From positions 12,569,834 to 12,633,833 of the forward strand of contig OX393571.1 of the NCBI GenBank assembly GCA_947652115.1: a stretch of 64,000 nucleotides of DNA. Direction: 5' to 3'. Origin of the DNA: Blastomussa wellsi. Taxonomy: Eukaryota; Cnidaria; Anthozoa; Scleractinia; Plerogyridae. A program made the translations under genes and the position numbers. This document shows, one piece after another, positions 1-10,650 of the stretch. How positions within the stretch are numbered: position 1 is the stretch's first letter; every line of letters starts with the position of its first letter. Below the pieces are notes generated by a model. The model saw only the letters and a program-made list of their open reading frames with translations, was not told the origin of the DNA and did no database searches.

Positions 1-3000
1 AAAGAAAGGATCACTGGAGGAGATAAGCAACACTTGAAGAGACTTCTTTCTCTCCACAATAACTATCTCCTTCCTATCTTGAGGATGTTTCATTTGGATT
101 CTCCTAGCCCAGTTGTTGACATTGTAAGAAGTAGAAGAAGTGATATTTATTGTTGCGGAGACGTTGTTGCTCATGACGATTTGTTGCGCCCGCAAACGCG
201 GAAACATTTGTTGCGGACACAAATGTTTCTGAATATACTCAGAAACATTTTTTGTCTTGGACACAACATTTGTGTCGGCAACAATGTTGCGCGCGGGGGC
301 AAACAGGGAAACATTTGCGTCCGCGTCAATGTGTCCTCGTTTGCCATCTCCTTAAAAAGCTAATGTTATTTCGTTACAATGTATCAAAATCTAACCTGTT
401 TTGCAAGACCCTGTATTTCGTGAATGCAGTTGATGTTGATGTTCTGCACAGCGTTCCAAAATCGAATACCCATGTAAAATCTATAAAAAGAAATATCAAT
501 TATGACCATTCAAAACCGAGATAAACCAAAGGACGTCGGTACACTAAAAAATCTAATACATATCATTTTTTGGACGAGTAATAATTACTTTTATATATAA
601 ATTATGCGCATATAAATAATTTTCAGTAATATAGTACATCAGTTACATCTACATAACTGAACGGTTTTCAATTTTTTAATGTCAGTACAGTTTAGTTTTA
701 ATGATTCCTTCATTTTTTGCTATTTCTTCTGTTTGGTGTAACTATTCAGTATAAATTTGTGGTATAAAACAATAATTACTTTTGTAACAAACCACTGACC
801 CAATATTACCTACAAAAATGCAAAAAGACATAATTATATACAAAACATGGAAACGCTGGTTATACGAACGAATCCAGGGATGTGAGCTTTGTCGTCAAAT
901 TTTGATTCGAGTTTCGAAAATTAAATTCCTTCAATTTTTTTGCTGATAGGTGTCACCGAGAACCCCCTTTGGCAACTTGAAGGAGTACGTTCTCTGCAGG
1001 CGATGCGGGAAGGATGATATAAACACATTCTTATGCCAGGTGGCATCTGCTCTACACTACCTCCATGTGAATCATATTGTACATGGGGACCTACGTGCAG
1101 AACACGTGTATGTAGTTGAACCAAAGAAGGTACAGTGGGTAGAAATCATTACACCTATTTCAGTGCAGTGTGTATAGAGTATTTTCACACACGTGACAAG
1201 CGGCCATATTCGATTGCTGAAACAAAAGATGATATTTTCGTAACAATAGAGTTCAATGCCCGGAGGATTGTTTTGGGACACCAATGTGGCCGCCGTGACG
1301 TCATGTGAAAACACTCTAGCTTTAGATCCAGGTTTTTTCAAAACATCATTCGGCCAAAGTTATCACAAAAGTGGCGATAAATAAGTTTTCTGCCTGAACA
1401 ATTTTGGTCAAATTTAACTTTTTCATATAAAAAGGTCTTTTTTGAATGTTCAGGGAGACACAAATTTCAATTTCAAGTTTTTTGCATAAACTTATCACAA
1501 GTTCACATGGGTGAATGATCGACGGGCGACTGATGTTTTGAAAACCCAGATGTACACACTGCACTGTAAACAGCTGTAAAATAACATTCTGGTGAATATT
1601 TCATTGCAACTCTGTTTCTTTCTATGCCATCTCTCTGGTTCTATGTCATCTCGGTATCAAAATGAGGTGGCTATAATCTTAACTAATTTATTAAAAGCTA
1701 ACTATGGTATATTGCATTTCCTGAGTTTTGACTTTTTTTAGAGGCAATGGTATATGAGCTCATATACCATTGAGCTACAGGTGTATAGGTGTACGCGTAA
1801 AAGAATCCATTTTTCGCAATGTTTGTACAATATTTTGTGGGCTACGCGCCTCGTTGGCTATCTACCATCTCATATTCAACCCGCGCTCGTGGAATAACTG
1901 TTAAATATACGTAAACAATATCGCGCTATATACATTTCGTTTTAGAATGCGTTCGATTGACCCTATTCAAGAATAAGAAAAGGTTTAATAGAATAACCCA
2001 AATGTCCGTTCGACTGAATCGCTATTCATTTTTTCCGGAGGGAGCAGAATACTTGGAATAAGTCGGAATAATGAGTCAGACGTTATTTCTTCTTCGCTTT
2101 GCGAGTGGTGTTTAGAATCAACAAACAAAAATGTGGGTCTCCCCTGGCAAAGAAAAACGAGTTTTTACTTTACTCAAAAAGAATAATAACAAGTTGTTCA
2201 AAGGTTTTCGCTGAAAATAAAAATATCCGTTCAGAAACTCCGGAACTGTCACCGTTTCAGCGCATCCGATGCCACGAAGCGCCATTTCTTCTTCACGTTT
2301 CATGGTGTTTAGAAACAGCAAACAAAAAGGGTCTCCCGCGGCAAAGAAAACGAGTTTCTATTTTACTCAAAAAGGATAATGACAAGTTGTTTAAAGGTTT
2401 TCGCTGAAAATAAAATATCCGTTCAGAAACTCCGGAACCGTCACTGTTTCAGCGCATCCGATGCCACGATGCGAACGGACCTTTTGGCGCTGTGATATCG
2501 GGTGAGCCTTCAATATTACCGCAGCCACTATGATGTGTTGTCGTATATTTGAATCTTCGTACGATAAGTCACTGTCTTGGTGTCAGTTATGTCGCAGGCA
2601 ACTATCTGCAAAAGGAATAATAGTTTCTTTGACGTTAGGGCGAAATCGCTGTTCCGTGAAATCCAAAATATTTTCTTGTTTCTTGTTTTACTTACTTTGC
2701 AGGTTGAGTCATTTTAGGGGTTATACTCTCATAGACTGTCGACCAATGAGTGCGCGAGAATTATCTCAGTTGTCGAAATTATCTCAGTTGTATGAGATAT
2801 AGGACGACCCATGATATGGACACTCACTTATTTCGGTTCGGGATTGTACAACTAATTTTGAATTTTACTAACTTTCTCCTTTATCTCTCTGTGAAAAATC
2901 AACAGCTGTTATTAAAATGCAGTGATACGTCATAGAAGTATTTAGATAGCATCATGCAAAACGACCGTTAGAGTAAAACTGACCAACAAGCGCGCAATTC

Positions 3001-6000
3001 GTTTTGTCATTTCAGTCAAGTTTAAATTGTCATACTCGACAACCCTGGATCAAGGTACCAATTCTGAAAAAAAATTTCTTAACATGCATGGCTCTCTGCA
3101 GGTCCAGGTTGGTCGTCTGGGCCGCTCCAAACCCCTTTACATGAGTGCTTATGAAGTAACCAGTACTTCATGCGTGGTAGAGGTTGCCATGCCTCCTGAT
3201 TCTTTTCGCTGGTAAGCATTATTTCTTATTCGTTTTCTACCTGGTATCCAGTCTTAGATTAGGGAAAAATGTCATTTAGGCATTATTTTAAACGGGCTCT
3301 TCAAAAAGATCAAGAACAGGCACACCAAACGGTTGTTCTTACATGAGTACTTTGAAGGGGTTGAAAAAAGGGATACATTTCTACTTTAGGCATGAAAACT
3401 GGTTACCATTTACCTGGAAGGTACAGTTCAATAACATATGGTCGATGGATCAAGTCTTGAGTGGGAGCTTCCCCATATTAAACTTTGCTGAGTATTCTCT
3501 CCCCTCCTTGGTCCAAGCTCCACGTGAGTTTTTGATTTCAAGAAGAGACATCCAAACACGATGACCCATGATATGGACACTCACTCACCAAACGAACGCA
3601 AAGGCAATGTCTACATCATGGGTTTTCCGTTCCTAGAGCAATAGAAAGGCTAAAGAGATAATTGATATGTCCGGCAAAAAATGTCAAAATAATGCTGAGA
3701 CTGATTGACAAAGTCCCATTATGAGTGTATTTTCTCTTCCTCGACAGGAGTGCACCAGAGATAATCTTAGCGAACCGCTATTCTCACGCCAGCGATGTGT
3801 GGGCATTTGGAATCTTGGCATGGGAACTGTACACTGCGTTTTCTGTCGGTCACCAGAATGCAATTACTTCATTGCCCTACTATGAGATAGGCACCGATAA
3901 GGTAAATGTAACATATAAAGCAAACTCGTGTATGAGCCCCTAACAATAACTCCAATTATTATCAATATACGCTGCCAAATTGAAATCCGGCCTCGTCAAA
4001 ACACACGCTGTGCTGGCCGCAACGGCCCTGAAGCTGATTGGCTCACGCGGGAAAACCATCGAGGTGCGTACGAGCGAACAGCAAGCTTTGAGGTTCAGTT
4101 TCACACAAAACGAACCGTTTTCAGAGAGACAAATTGGTCTAATTGTTATAAATGGGAAGAATGCAGGCCAAAAAATCGGATTTAGACTTGAAGATAGGCT
4201 ACAAGCAAAAGCACAGTCAAGAAGAAACAAAGAAAGCAAGTTCTTGTCGTAGTTACAAGAAGCGAAACATCGTTCACTTGATTCCTACGATCGAGCAAAA
4301 TGAGCTAAGCTGAAGTACTGCGGGAATTTTACACCGAGGACCAACTGTAAAATGTAAGTTCCATGACTTTTAGCGGGAATATTGTTTATTTGCACCCGCG
4401 CATTATGGTATTATGCAAGTAGAGAATTGGCAAATTGGTATCCCCGTTACCACCAGGCCTCAAACATTCGTTAGTGAAAGCAACCCACCAATTAAACTAG
4501 ATTGTTTATTATTAAGCCATTGAAACAGCAGCAATGACAATTGACATACATGGCTACAGCGGCTTCCTCACTGATATTTTACACGATTGTTTTCCCAGTC
4601 AAATTTATGTAACCATATGAGAGAAGAGGGACCACTCGCCAAACCTGACAGTTGTCCCGACTGGGTGTATATCATGATGCATCAATGTTGGACATATGAA
4701 CCAATACAGCGACCACCAATTATTGCCATCTTTGATTGCCTTTCAAGCAGGTATGGAATATAAATATCTATTCTATTCTACCTTGAGTCGAAGACAGTGC
4801 GAGCGTGAATATCTTAAGCAAGTCTTATACACGTGCACATATAATTCCGAACAAGCCACACCCTTTAAATCGGTATTCCCACGTGGGAGAGGACCACTCG
4901 GCACTGTACATAAATTGGACAATATGCAAACATGCTCTAAACATACATTCGATTGTTACTGCTGCCTGAAATCGACTCGACTTTCTAGTACTTTATTTTT
5001 GCAATGTGTGCACCCAGCTGATTAGTATACAGCACGAACTTTATGCTGGTTCACACAGAAAAAGGTAAACTGGTGAGTCGATGGCGTCATTTTCTCTCTC
5101 GATCCAGCCCTCTCAATGCAACTCGACTGAAGCCGAATCTGGCAATGGCGGACAGTTTAAACAAGAAATCGTCGCCTAAAAAGCGGACTTATTTTGAAAA
5201 TTGAGGCACAATAATTGGCATGGTGCATTCTTGACAAATATAAAATCGGAATTGAAAGAGAGCAAGAGCAACATTTTTTCATCGCACTAGTACTTTAAGC
5301 AATAGAAGACTTTTCATCTAAACACAAGGGAGTTTGAGAGAATTCGAGACAGTTATAGAAACCCTTAAACATAAGCACGAAACTAAAACGTCACAACCGT
5401 GTTTACATACTCTCATCTAAACACACCTTTCAACCAATGAGTACGCGCGTAGTATTTCAGTTATTTTATAAAATCAAACAGTACATTTACGTAGAGTACA
5501 ATGTGGTTGCAATACTCAGTAACGTCATCGTCAATAACTTACTTACGTTAAGAACTTAATTTACTTTCCTACAAAAATTATAAAATACCAATGGATAATT
5601 TAATTGCGTTCAACTAACACAACTACAATAAACAGCAAAGAAGTCTGCCAATTATTTTAACATTTTTCAGCCTCATATATACTTCTTACAAATTGAAATG
5701 GATCTTATCGAAAAGGTCTAAGATAAAATAATATTTCTTTCTTAGTTTAGTTTACATCGAACCAAAACTATAGCAGTAGTTAGCATATTGCAACAGCTAA
5801 ACTTAATTTACATACTAACGAAATTCAAAATAATGCCTCATTTCTTAGTGCAACTTGGCACTCATGTCTAGTGAACATTTATTTTCTTCTCATTTCGACG
5901 CTGGATCGCATGCAGAACGGAGCCCCATGACCATAGAAATAAGACAACCATTCATGCATACAAATAGGAGAACCATGCAGTAAATTTCTTATGACCAATT

Positions 6001-7109
6001 GAAAATGGCTAGCGGCATGATTCACGTCCATAATTATACGTCAGTGGTATTGGTTTTCCCATTGAATCACGGGCTCAAGTCCAACTATTTTGCTAGCAGT
6101 TAAAGAGTTTTGATCTTTAGCAGAATTTCTCCGATTGAAGTTGACGATTTATTTCACCTATGGAATCTTTCTTGGGTGGTTGCGCACGCTTGTATTTTCA
6201 AAGAGAGCATTTCACAAAGAACCAGCAAAAACTATGGAGCACCGGTTTTGGGTTTGGCTAAATCTATACATTATTTTTTTACTCTAAAGGGAACCTATGC
6301 AGTCGTGGATGATGGCGTTGTGGTTAAACGGTCATGATGAAAGCGAGTGGCCAGAATTGCCAATACATCAGCCTGAAGGAGCACCCCATGTGACAAGGGA
6401 AGGAGAACACCCCTCCAAAGACGTTATCGAAAAAATGTGTTCTGAGGGTTTTTTTACCCATCACAAGTACCATTACGTCGAGAGCGTTCAAAGAGGTGTG
6501 ACGGTAGAACCATACGAGTACTACGACGAAACAGCTCTAGGTGGAGAAGGTGACTTCCTTGCTAACCTCCAACTCGCGCAAAAGGAAACATACTATCAGG
6601 GAGATAAAAAGGAAGAACCTTATTCTTACGATGACGCAAATGAGAAATCTGAGGGCAATGCTGGAACAGTTCTAGTTGGTGAAAATGGCCCCGCATCTGA
6701 ATTTCGTTTTCCCAACAACGCAACGTACAGAGAGCTTAATACACCCAACAAAGGTTACATGCCTCTCGGAACTCTCAACTCAGAAGATAAAGATTTTAAG
6801 AAAAAACAGACCCAGTACAACAGTCATAACTCTGTTGATGAATGCTACATGTGTGTTGACCTTCTTGGAAAAGATATAAATCAAGGGCAAGAAGATGAGC
6901 ATCCCTCTATCGAGTCTGTAAATTCTGACGAATTATACGAGAGAATGGGCCACCAGCTGAACTACGACGCAAATGAGGACGACGACGACGACGAGAATGA
7001 AGACAACCACGCAAATGAAGACAAGGCCGTTCATGTACTGTTGAATACTGCAGAGCGCCTCTACCAAGACATAGTAAAAAAAAGAAAAGATAGACAAAGC
7101 AAAGTGTAA
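1..7109 (+). CDS. Tandem array gene 1 (3' part): tyrosine-kinase-like pseudokinase with tyrosine-rich tail
   Basis: Six exons, all in phase: 1-123, 950-1129, 3102-3211, 3748-3901, 4599-4750 and 6290-7109, giving 512 residues in the window. Each border has a GT donor and AG acceptor, and exon lengths 2 to 4 (180, 110, 154) equal those of both paralogues downstream. The first exon starts inside the N-lobe (KERITGGDKQHLKRLL), so the protein begins left of the window. The kinase-like domain shows HGDLRAEHVYV for the catalytic loop (Asp kept, Asn replaced by His at residue 93), VGRLGRS where DFG should be, then [19 protein letters not shown] and QRPP. It is therefore a probable pseudokinase with HGD retained. 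Exon 5 carries two extra residues relative to the paralogues. By analogy with genes 2 and 3, an upstream domain 1 and helical region are expected outside the window. Introns 124-949, 1130-3101, 3212-3747, 3902-4598 and 4751-6289 hold repeats and no other supported gene. Confidence 0.85.
150..345. repeat. Short degenerate repeat in intron of gene 1
   Basis: The motifs TTGTTGCG, GGAAACATTTG and ACACAACATTTG recur in direct and inverted orientation within about 200 bases directly after the first exon. This resembles a small foldback or MITE relic. No coding content is supported. Confidence 0.45.
2086..2475. repeat. Two tandem copies of a ~195-bp unit
   Basis: The block starting with GTGGTGTTTAGAATC and ending with CGCATCCGATGCCACGA is repeated almost intact, the second copy starting near 2303 with GGTGTTTAGAAACAGC. 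Both copies contain GGTCTCCC, ACTCAAAAAG, GTTTTCGCTGAAAATAAA and TCCGTTCAGAAACTCCGGAA. It lies in the intron 1130-3101. The open frames over it are by-products of the repeat. Confidence 0.7.
5281..5480. repeat. Dispersed repeat, copy 1
   Basis: The intron stretch with CAATAGAAGAC, CATCTAAACACA and CCAATGAGTACGCGCG has a diverged second copy at about 59612-59935 (CAATAGAGGAC, CATCTAAACATA, CCAATGAGAGCGCGCG). It is a non-coding interspersed element. Confidence 0.5.
6290..7109 (+). CDS. Gene 1 terminal exon: conserved post-kinase segment and acidic tyrosine-rich tail
   Basis: The exon starts with one base that completes an Arg codon shared with the previous exon, then EPMQSWMMALWL. The first 65 residues (through EWPELPIHQPEG, HPSKDVIEKMCSEGFF, HKYHYVE) match the same position in the two paralogues. 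The rest is low-complexity and acidic with many tyrosines: EYYDET, YREL, GYMPL, ECYMCVDLL, ELYERM, LYQDIV. It includes the run DANEDDDDDENEDNHANED. The last residues are basic (KKRKDRQSKV). No membrane segment is visible. YxxL/I/V spacing suggests SH2-binding phosphosites; this is inference. Confidence 0.85.
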
Positions 7110-8273
7110 AATTGCAGGAAACAGGTTATATTCAGGCCAAAACCAGATCTCAGCTGAGCAGCATCTAACATGGACGTGCAAGGGCGGCAGTCCCCCAGTT
7201 TGGAAATTTTTCGACATTTTTCGGACAAAACGCTCACGATTCGGGCAACAGCAGTTGGAATTTTTGGACGGTTGTATAGCTGTTTATTCCTAACACATTC
7301 GGGAATTGTGTAATTTTTTCGGGCGGGGAGGATACAGCCCCTACAAGTCCGAAGGTGTCCGTACGCCTATGGCACCTGATGATGTACAGCAGTAGGCTAC
7401 CGACAAACACATTTATGAGAATGGTTTGAATAGTTTACGTGTCGTTATGGATATCGCCCAGTAAAGATTAACGCTTTCACTGGTTTCAATGAAAGAACAG
7501 TTGAAGTTCATTCGCTTGGACATTACACCGCAGTGTTTGTTTCGTGCGATTCCGTGCGACTGGACGCGGACGTATTGAAACAACTTCTTGCACTGAGACA
7601 GAGGATGTCTTGTAAGAGGAGCTTTTCTTAACCTTGGGGAAGGTCCAGGCCATGCAAATCGTGTTGAGACATCACCAGACATACTTTTCTAAGTTCTTCT
7701 TCTGAAATGATGATGTAGCGAACAAAGACTGCAAATACGTGAGGTAACAACCTGCGTTGCTTTGCCCCATGCGAGTAATTCGCGTGACGATCGGACAAAT
7801 CAGTTGAATCTCCAACATACCTCGTACTTTTCTCTTTTATATTAAGTACAGAAAGGTAGGGTCTTCTATTTAGTCCAGAAATGTTTTTAAACACGAAGAG
7901 ACTCGCGCAACTGTTGCGAAAAAAAATTTTGGACGCCATGTTTGTTGACATTTTATTGCGTGATCTCGCGCGCGACTATTTTTAAAGCTCGCGCCATCGC
8001 GCGATTTTCGAAACCAGTTCGCACGCGGTCCAAAAACTATAGGGAGCCACCTTAATAAATTTGACATTAAACGGTACACTTTATGTGGGCTTTTAGTAGT
8101 CACGTTGGTTCCTTTTCTAATGTGACTGTCTTGTCTTTGAAATCTCATGGGATCCCTGAGGCAGTGATGAAGAGATAGAATTCGGAAAATTAAAATTTGT
8201 GACCTGTAAGTTAAAGTTTGATTCCAATCAAACTTCAACTGACAGGTAAGTCTCGTTTAATTTCCTAATTGCT

Positions 8274-8755
8274 AATGTGATTAAAAGATATTTGTTCGAC
8301 AAAGAAATAGTATCATGCATATGCATTAACATCGAATAGGGAAAAAACCCAGGTCAGCTGAGACTTCCGCTCTGCTTTCTTTTCGTGACCCGTTATTGAC
8401 GTCACTCAGAGATGTATAATATGAAGAGATTCAGTCCAAGTCTGTATAACAATTAGACTGACAGCAGCCACGCACTCTCTCTACTGCTCTATGAGTGGGG
8501 ACGAACACGAACATGACAGTGAAAGAGCGCGTTGTCACGCGAGCTGGAAGCCGCGAGCTACGAGTAGCGCAGGCACCGGAGAGCCCGCGCCCGCGTTACT
8601 AGTGGCGTTACTGGTAGCTCGCGTTACTAGTATTCCGGGTCAATACTTATCATACAAAGTTTTAGCAAACAGCGAACTGCATAGTCGTTAGCAAGAATTA
8701 ATTTAGACTTTGAGGTTTTTGAACGCATCTTAACGGATTAGCCATGGGTCGCTCG
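8274..8755. repeat. Duplicated promoter-like block, copy 1
   Basis: From AATGTGATTAAAAGATATTTG to GCATCTTAACGGATTAGCCATGGG this block is repeated at 11477-12190 with small indels. Shared landmarks include GGGAAAAAACCCAGGTCA, CTTCCGCTCTGC, TGACGTCACTCAGAG, GTATAATAT and ACGAGTAGCGC. Copy 2 carries extra tandem (GTTACTAGT) units. Confidence 0.7.
8397..8425 (+). promoter_or_regulatory. CRE plus TATA-like pair, copy 1
   Basis: A perfect palindromic CRE/ATF site TGACGTCA (8397-8404) is followed about 10 bases later by a TATA-like GTATAATAT. Spacing and preservation in the second copy suggest a promoter or a transposable-element promoter. It is about 2.2 kb upstream of the proposed first coding exon of gene 2. 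Function is inferred. Confidence 0.35.
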
Positions 8756-9049
8756 TGAAGCCACTCGCCTGACGGTCCCTAACGGCTCGTAGCGTGGTTC
8801 CAATTGAGTTTTGAACATGTTACGACGTCATTTCTATGGTTTGCAAGATTGTAGACGAGCATGGCAAAATTTGGTTGATTTGCTAGCTAACTTATTAGCC
8901 AAAATTGTATAATAAGGATAAATAAATGTAACAATTCTCTCGTCAGCGGTTAATTATCTGAACTCCAAAATTATAAATGCACAATTAAAATTGTTCATTG
9001 CGACTATTAATTAACCCAAATTCGATACCGGGAAGGGGTGGGGGGTCTA

Positions 9050-9420
9050 TGTGACCCATGTTTGGGTATCGGGGTGCCACTGGAGCCGTCCGCAACCCTG
9101 ACCCTGTTTAGGCCCAAAATAACCTCAAACATATACGCTGTTTAAGACCAAGGAAAACGTTTAATGTCTTTTCCTGAAAATGATCTAATGTTGACTGATG
9201 ACCGGCTAAATTAACACTGATGAAAGTTTCTGATTTCGGACATGCTTAAAATTCAAAGAAAGTCTTGAAGCCATACCCTGTCTAGGAAGACTCCTTAATA
9301 TCCATACCCTGTTTAGGACAGACTCGCTTGAATTATACTGAGGGGTCAAAAACCATACCCTATCACGTGGCACGTTCCCGTACGTATAGCCCATATAAGG
9401 GAGTACTCCACGAGACTGCG
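9050..9420. repeat. Dispersed repeat with CCCTGTTTAGG motifs
   Basis: Phrases such as CCATACCCTGTTTAGGAC, GATTTCGGA and GGGTCAAAAACCATA recur at about 22160-22545. Related 'CCTTAAATAGGGT' phrases occur at 30400-30790 and 48960-49400. It is a non-coding interspersed repeat family. Confidence 0.55.
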
Positions 9421-9429
9421 GATTATTCC

Positions 9430-9595
9430 ATACATCTTATTCAAAAATGGCTACCATCTTAATATTCTTTTGTTGGTATTCAAATTAGCCCTTCTTGCCT
9501 CGTTTTTAAGCTCAAAAATAAAAAGAATATTTTATCTTGAACGAGGCAACAAGGGCAAATTTGTGGCTAGCGCCATTTTGGAATAGGGTGTATTG
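9430..9595. mobile_element. MITE-like element, family copy 1
   Basis: The sequence AAAATGGCTACCATCTTAATATTC ... GAATATTTTATCTTGAACGAGGCAACAAGGGC has internal inverted symmetry. It is found again at 54966-55095 in the same orientation and at 30905-31065 inverted. No coding capacity. Confidence 0.6.
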
Positions 9596-10598
9596 CGTTC
9601 CCTTGGAAATTCAAGGCTTGTTTTTGGACAGTGTTTACAAAAGGAATAGTTCTGCTTGTAAATTAACTAACGCAGTCAATCAAACAGCAGCTGTGAACGA
9701 TAACCCTTCCATTCTCAACCACGAAGTAAAGAACAAGTGCCCCTTTCCTACCCGCAATATCTCTCAGGGTAAGGGATTCTTGATATCTTTTACCGGGCAT
9801 GAGAGCGGTTTTTGAAATCTTTTCGGAGGAGGGGAGGGAAAGGGGTGCAGCCGTTGCTTGGAAGCGTTGCGGGACGACCCAAATAACGGCTGCAAAGGAG
9901 ACTAGGGGAAGGGGGAAGGGGGAAGTGGAGGGAGAGAGAACGGGGAAGGTTGAAGGGGGAAAGGGAAGGAAGGGATTAAAATATCGTCTAAGTTTAAAGC
10001 CTTCACTGCACAACACAGGGATTTACGCTTTAGCTTCGAGCCCGGGGCGAAAGACCTAAGAGCGACCTCGGATATTTTTGTGATTACGTAATGTAGAATG
10101 TCGAGCGCCAATTTCGACCATTTAATACATCTACAAGGCCGTGTGAGATTCATTATTGTTCAATCTCGTTGATGATAGTTGAGCCAAATCCAGTGAATCC
10201 TAGTACGTCTCCTGGAAAAATCTTAAAATATGAGCCCAGCTCATGATTGGCAAGCAGCCCAGTGCCACCCAAATATCATCGAGCTTGAATCTTATTAACA
10301 CCGCAATTAATATCACAGCCAATAATACCGTACAAAAATTTGTGATAACACCAGAAACGTCTCCAGTTATTTAGAGGTACCTACAACCAAAACCACCAGA
10401 GAACTTTCAGCTTTTGGAAAGCAAACTCTTTTCACGGATTTGGCTTTCATGATGCACGTTGATGGATATTACGTCATGTTGCCATATATGCTGTTCCACA
10501 ACAGGGGTTTTCCCAGAATCATGATACTTGATACCGCAGCAGCAGCTGAGCAGCAGCTAAACAGCATGTTGGGATGAATTAGCCCTCTGCAGGCAGAG

Positions 10599-10650
10599 AT
10601 GGCGTACTCACATTCTCCTGCCATCCAAACGATTATGTCTTCGGATGACG
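10599..10650 (+). CDS. Tentative first coding exon of gene 2
   Basis: ATG in a favourable context (GAGATGG) opens 17 codons ([17 protein letters not shown]) ending in phase 1 before GTTAGT. The next exon needs exactly one donated base. The only support is phase, start context and donor; gene 3 offers a similar short phase-1 first exon. The 2.65-kb intron behind it contains the second promoter-like block, which could instead mark a later start. Confidence 0.35.

Larger units (their letters stand above)
7110..10598. other. Spacer between gene 1 and gene 2
   Basis: No gene is supported here. The stretch holds the first copy of a duplicated promoter-like block (8274-8755), a G-rich repeat at about 9050-9420, a small inverted-repeat element at about 9430-9595, and a purine-rich GGGGAAGG tract at about 9820-9975. 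Overlapping - strand open frames at 7413-8238 lack splice or family support. Confidence 0.6.

Noticed and set aside
3940..4252. Protein-like frames on both strands in intron 4 of gene 1
   Set aside because: Frames overlap on opposite strands, have no recognisable motif, and lie between two phase-consistent exons.
7413..8238. Overlapping - strand frames of 89 to 122 codons
   Set aside because: No motif, no consistent splice sites and no paralogue; could be old element sequence.
8491..8691. Open frame starting MSGDEHEHD after a CRE/TATA pair
   Set aside because: In the duplicate block at 11700 the ATG is lost and the frame is not kept, so it is not under coding selection.
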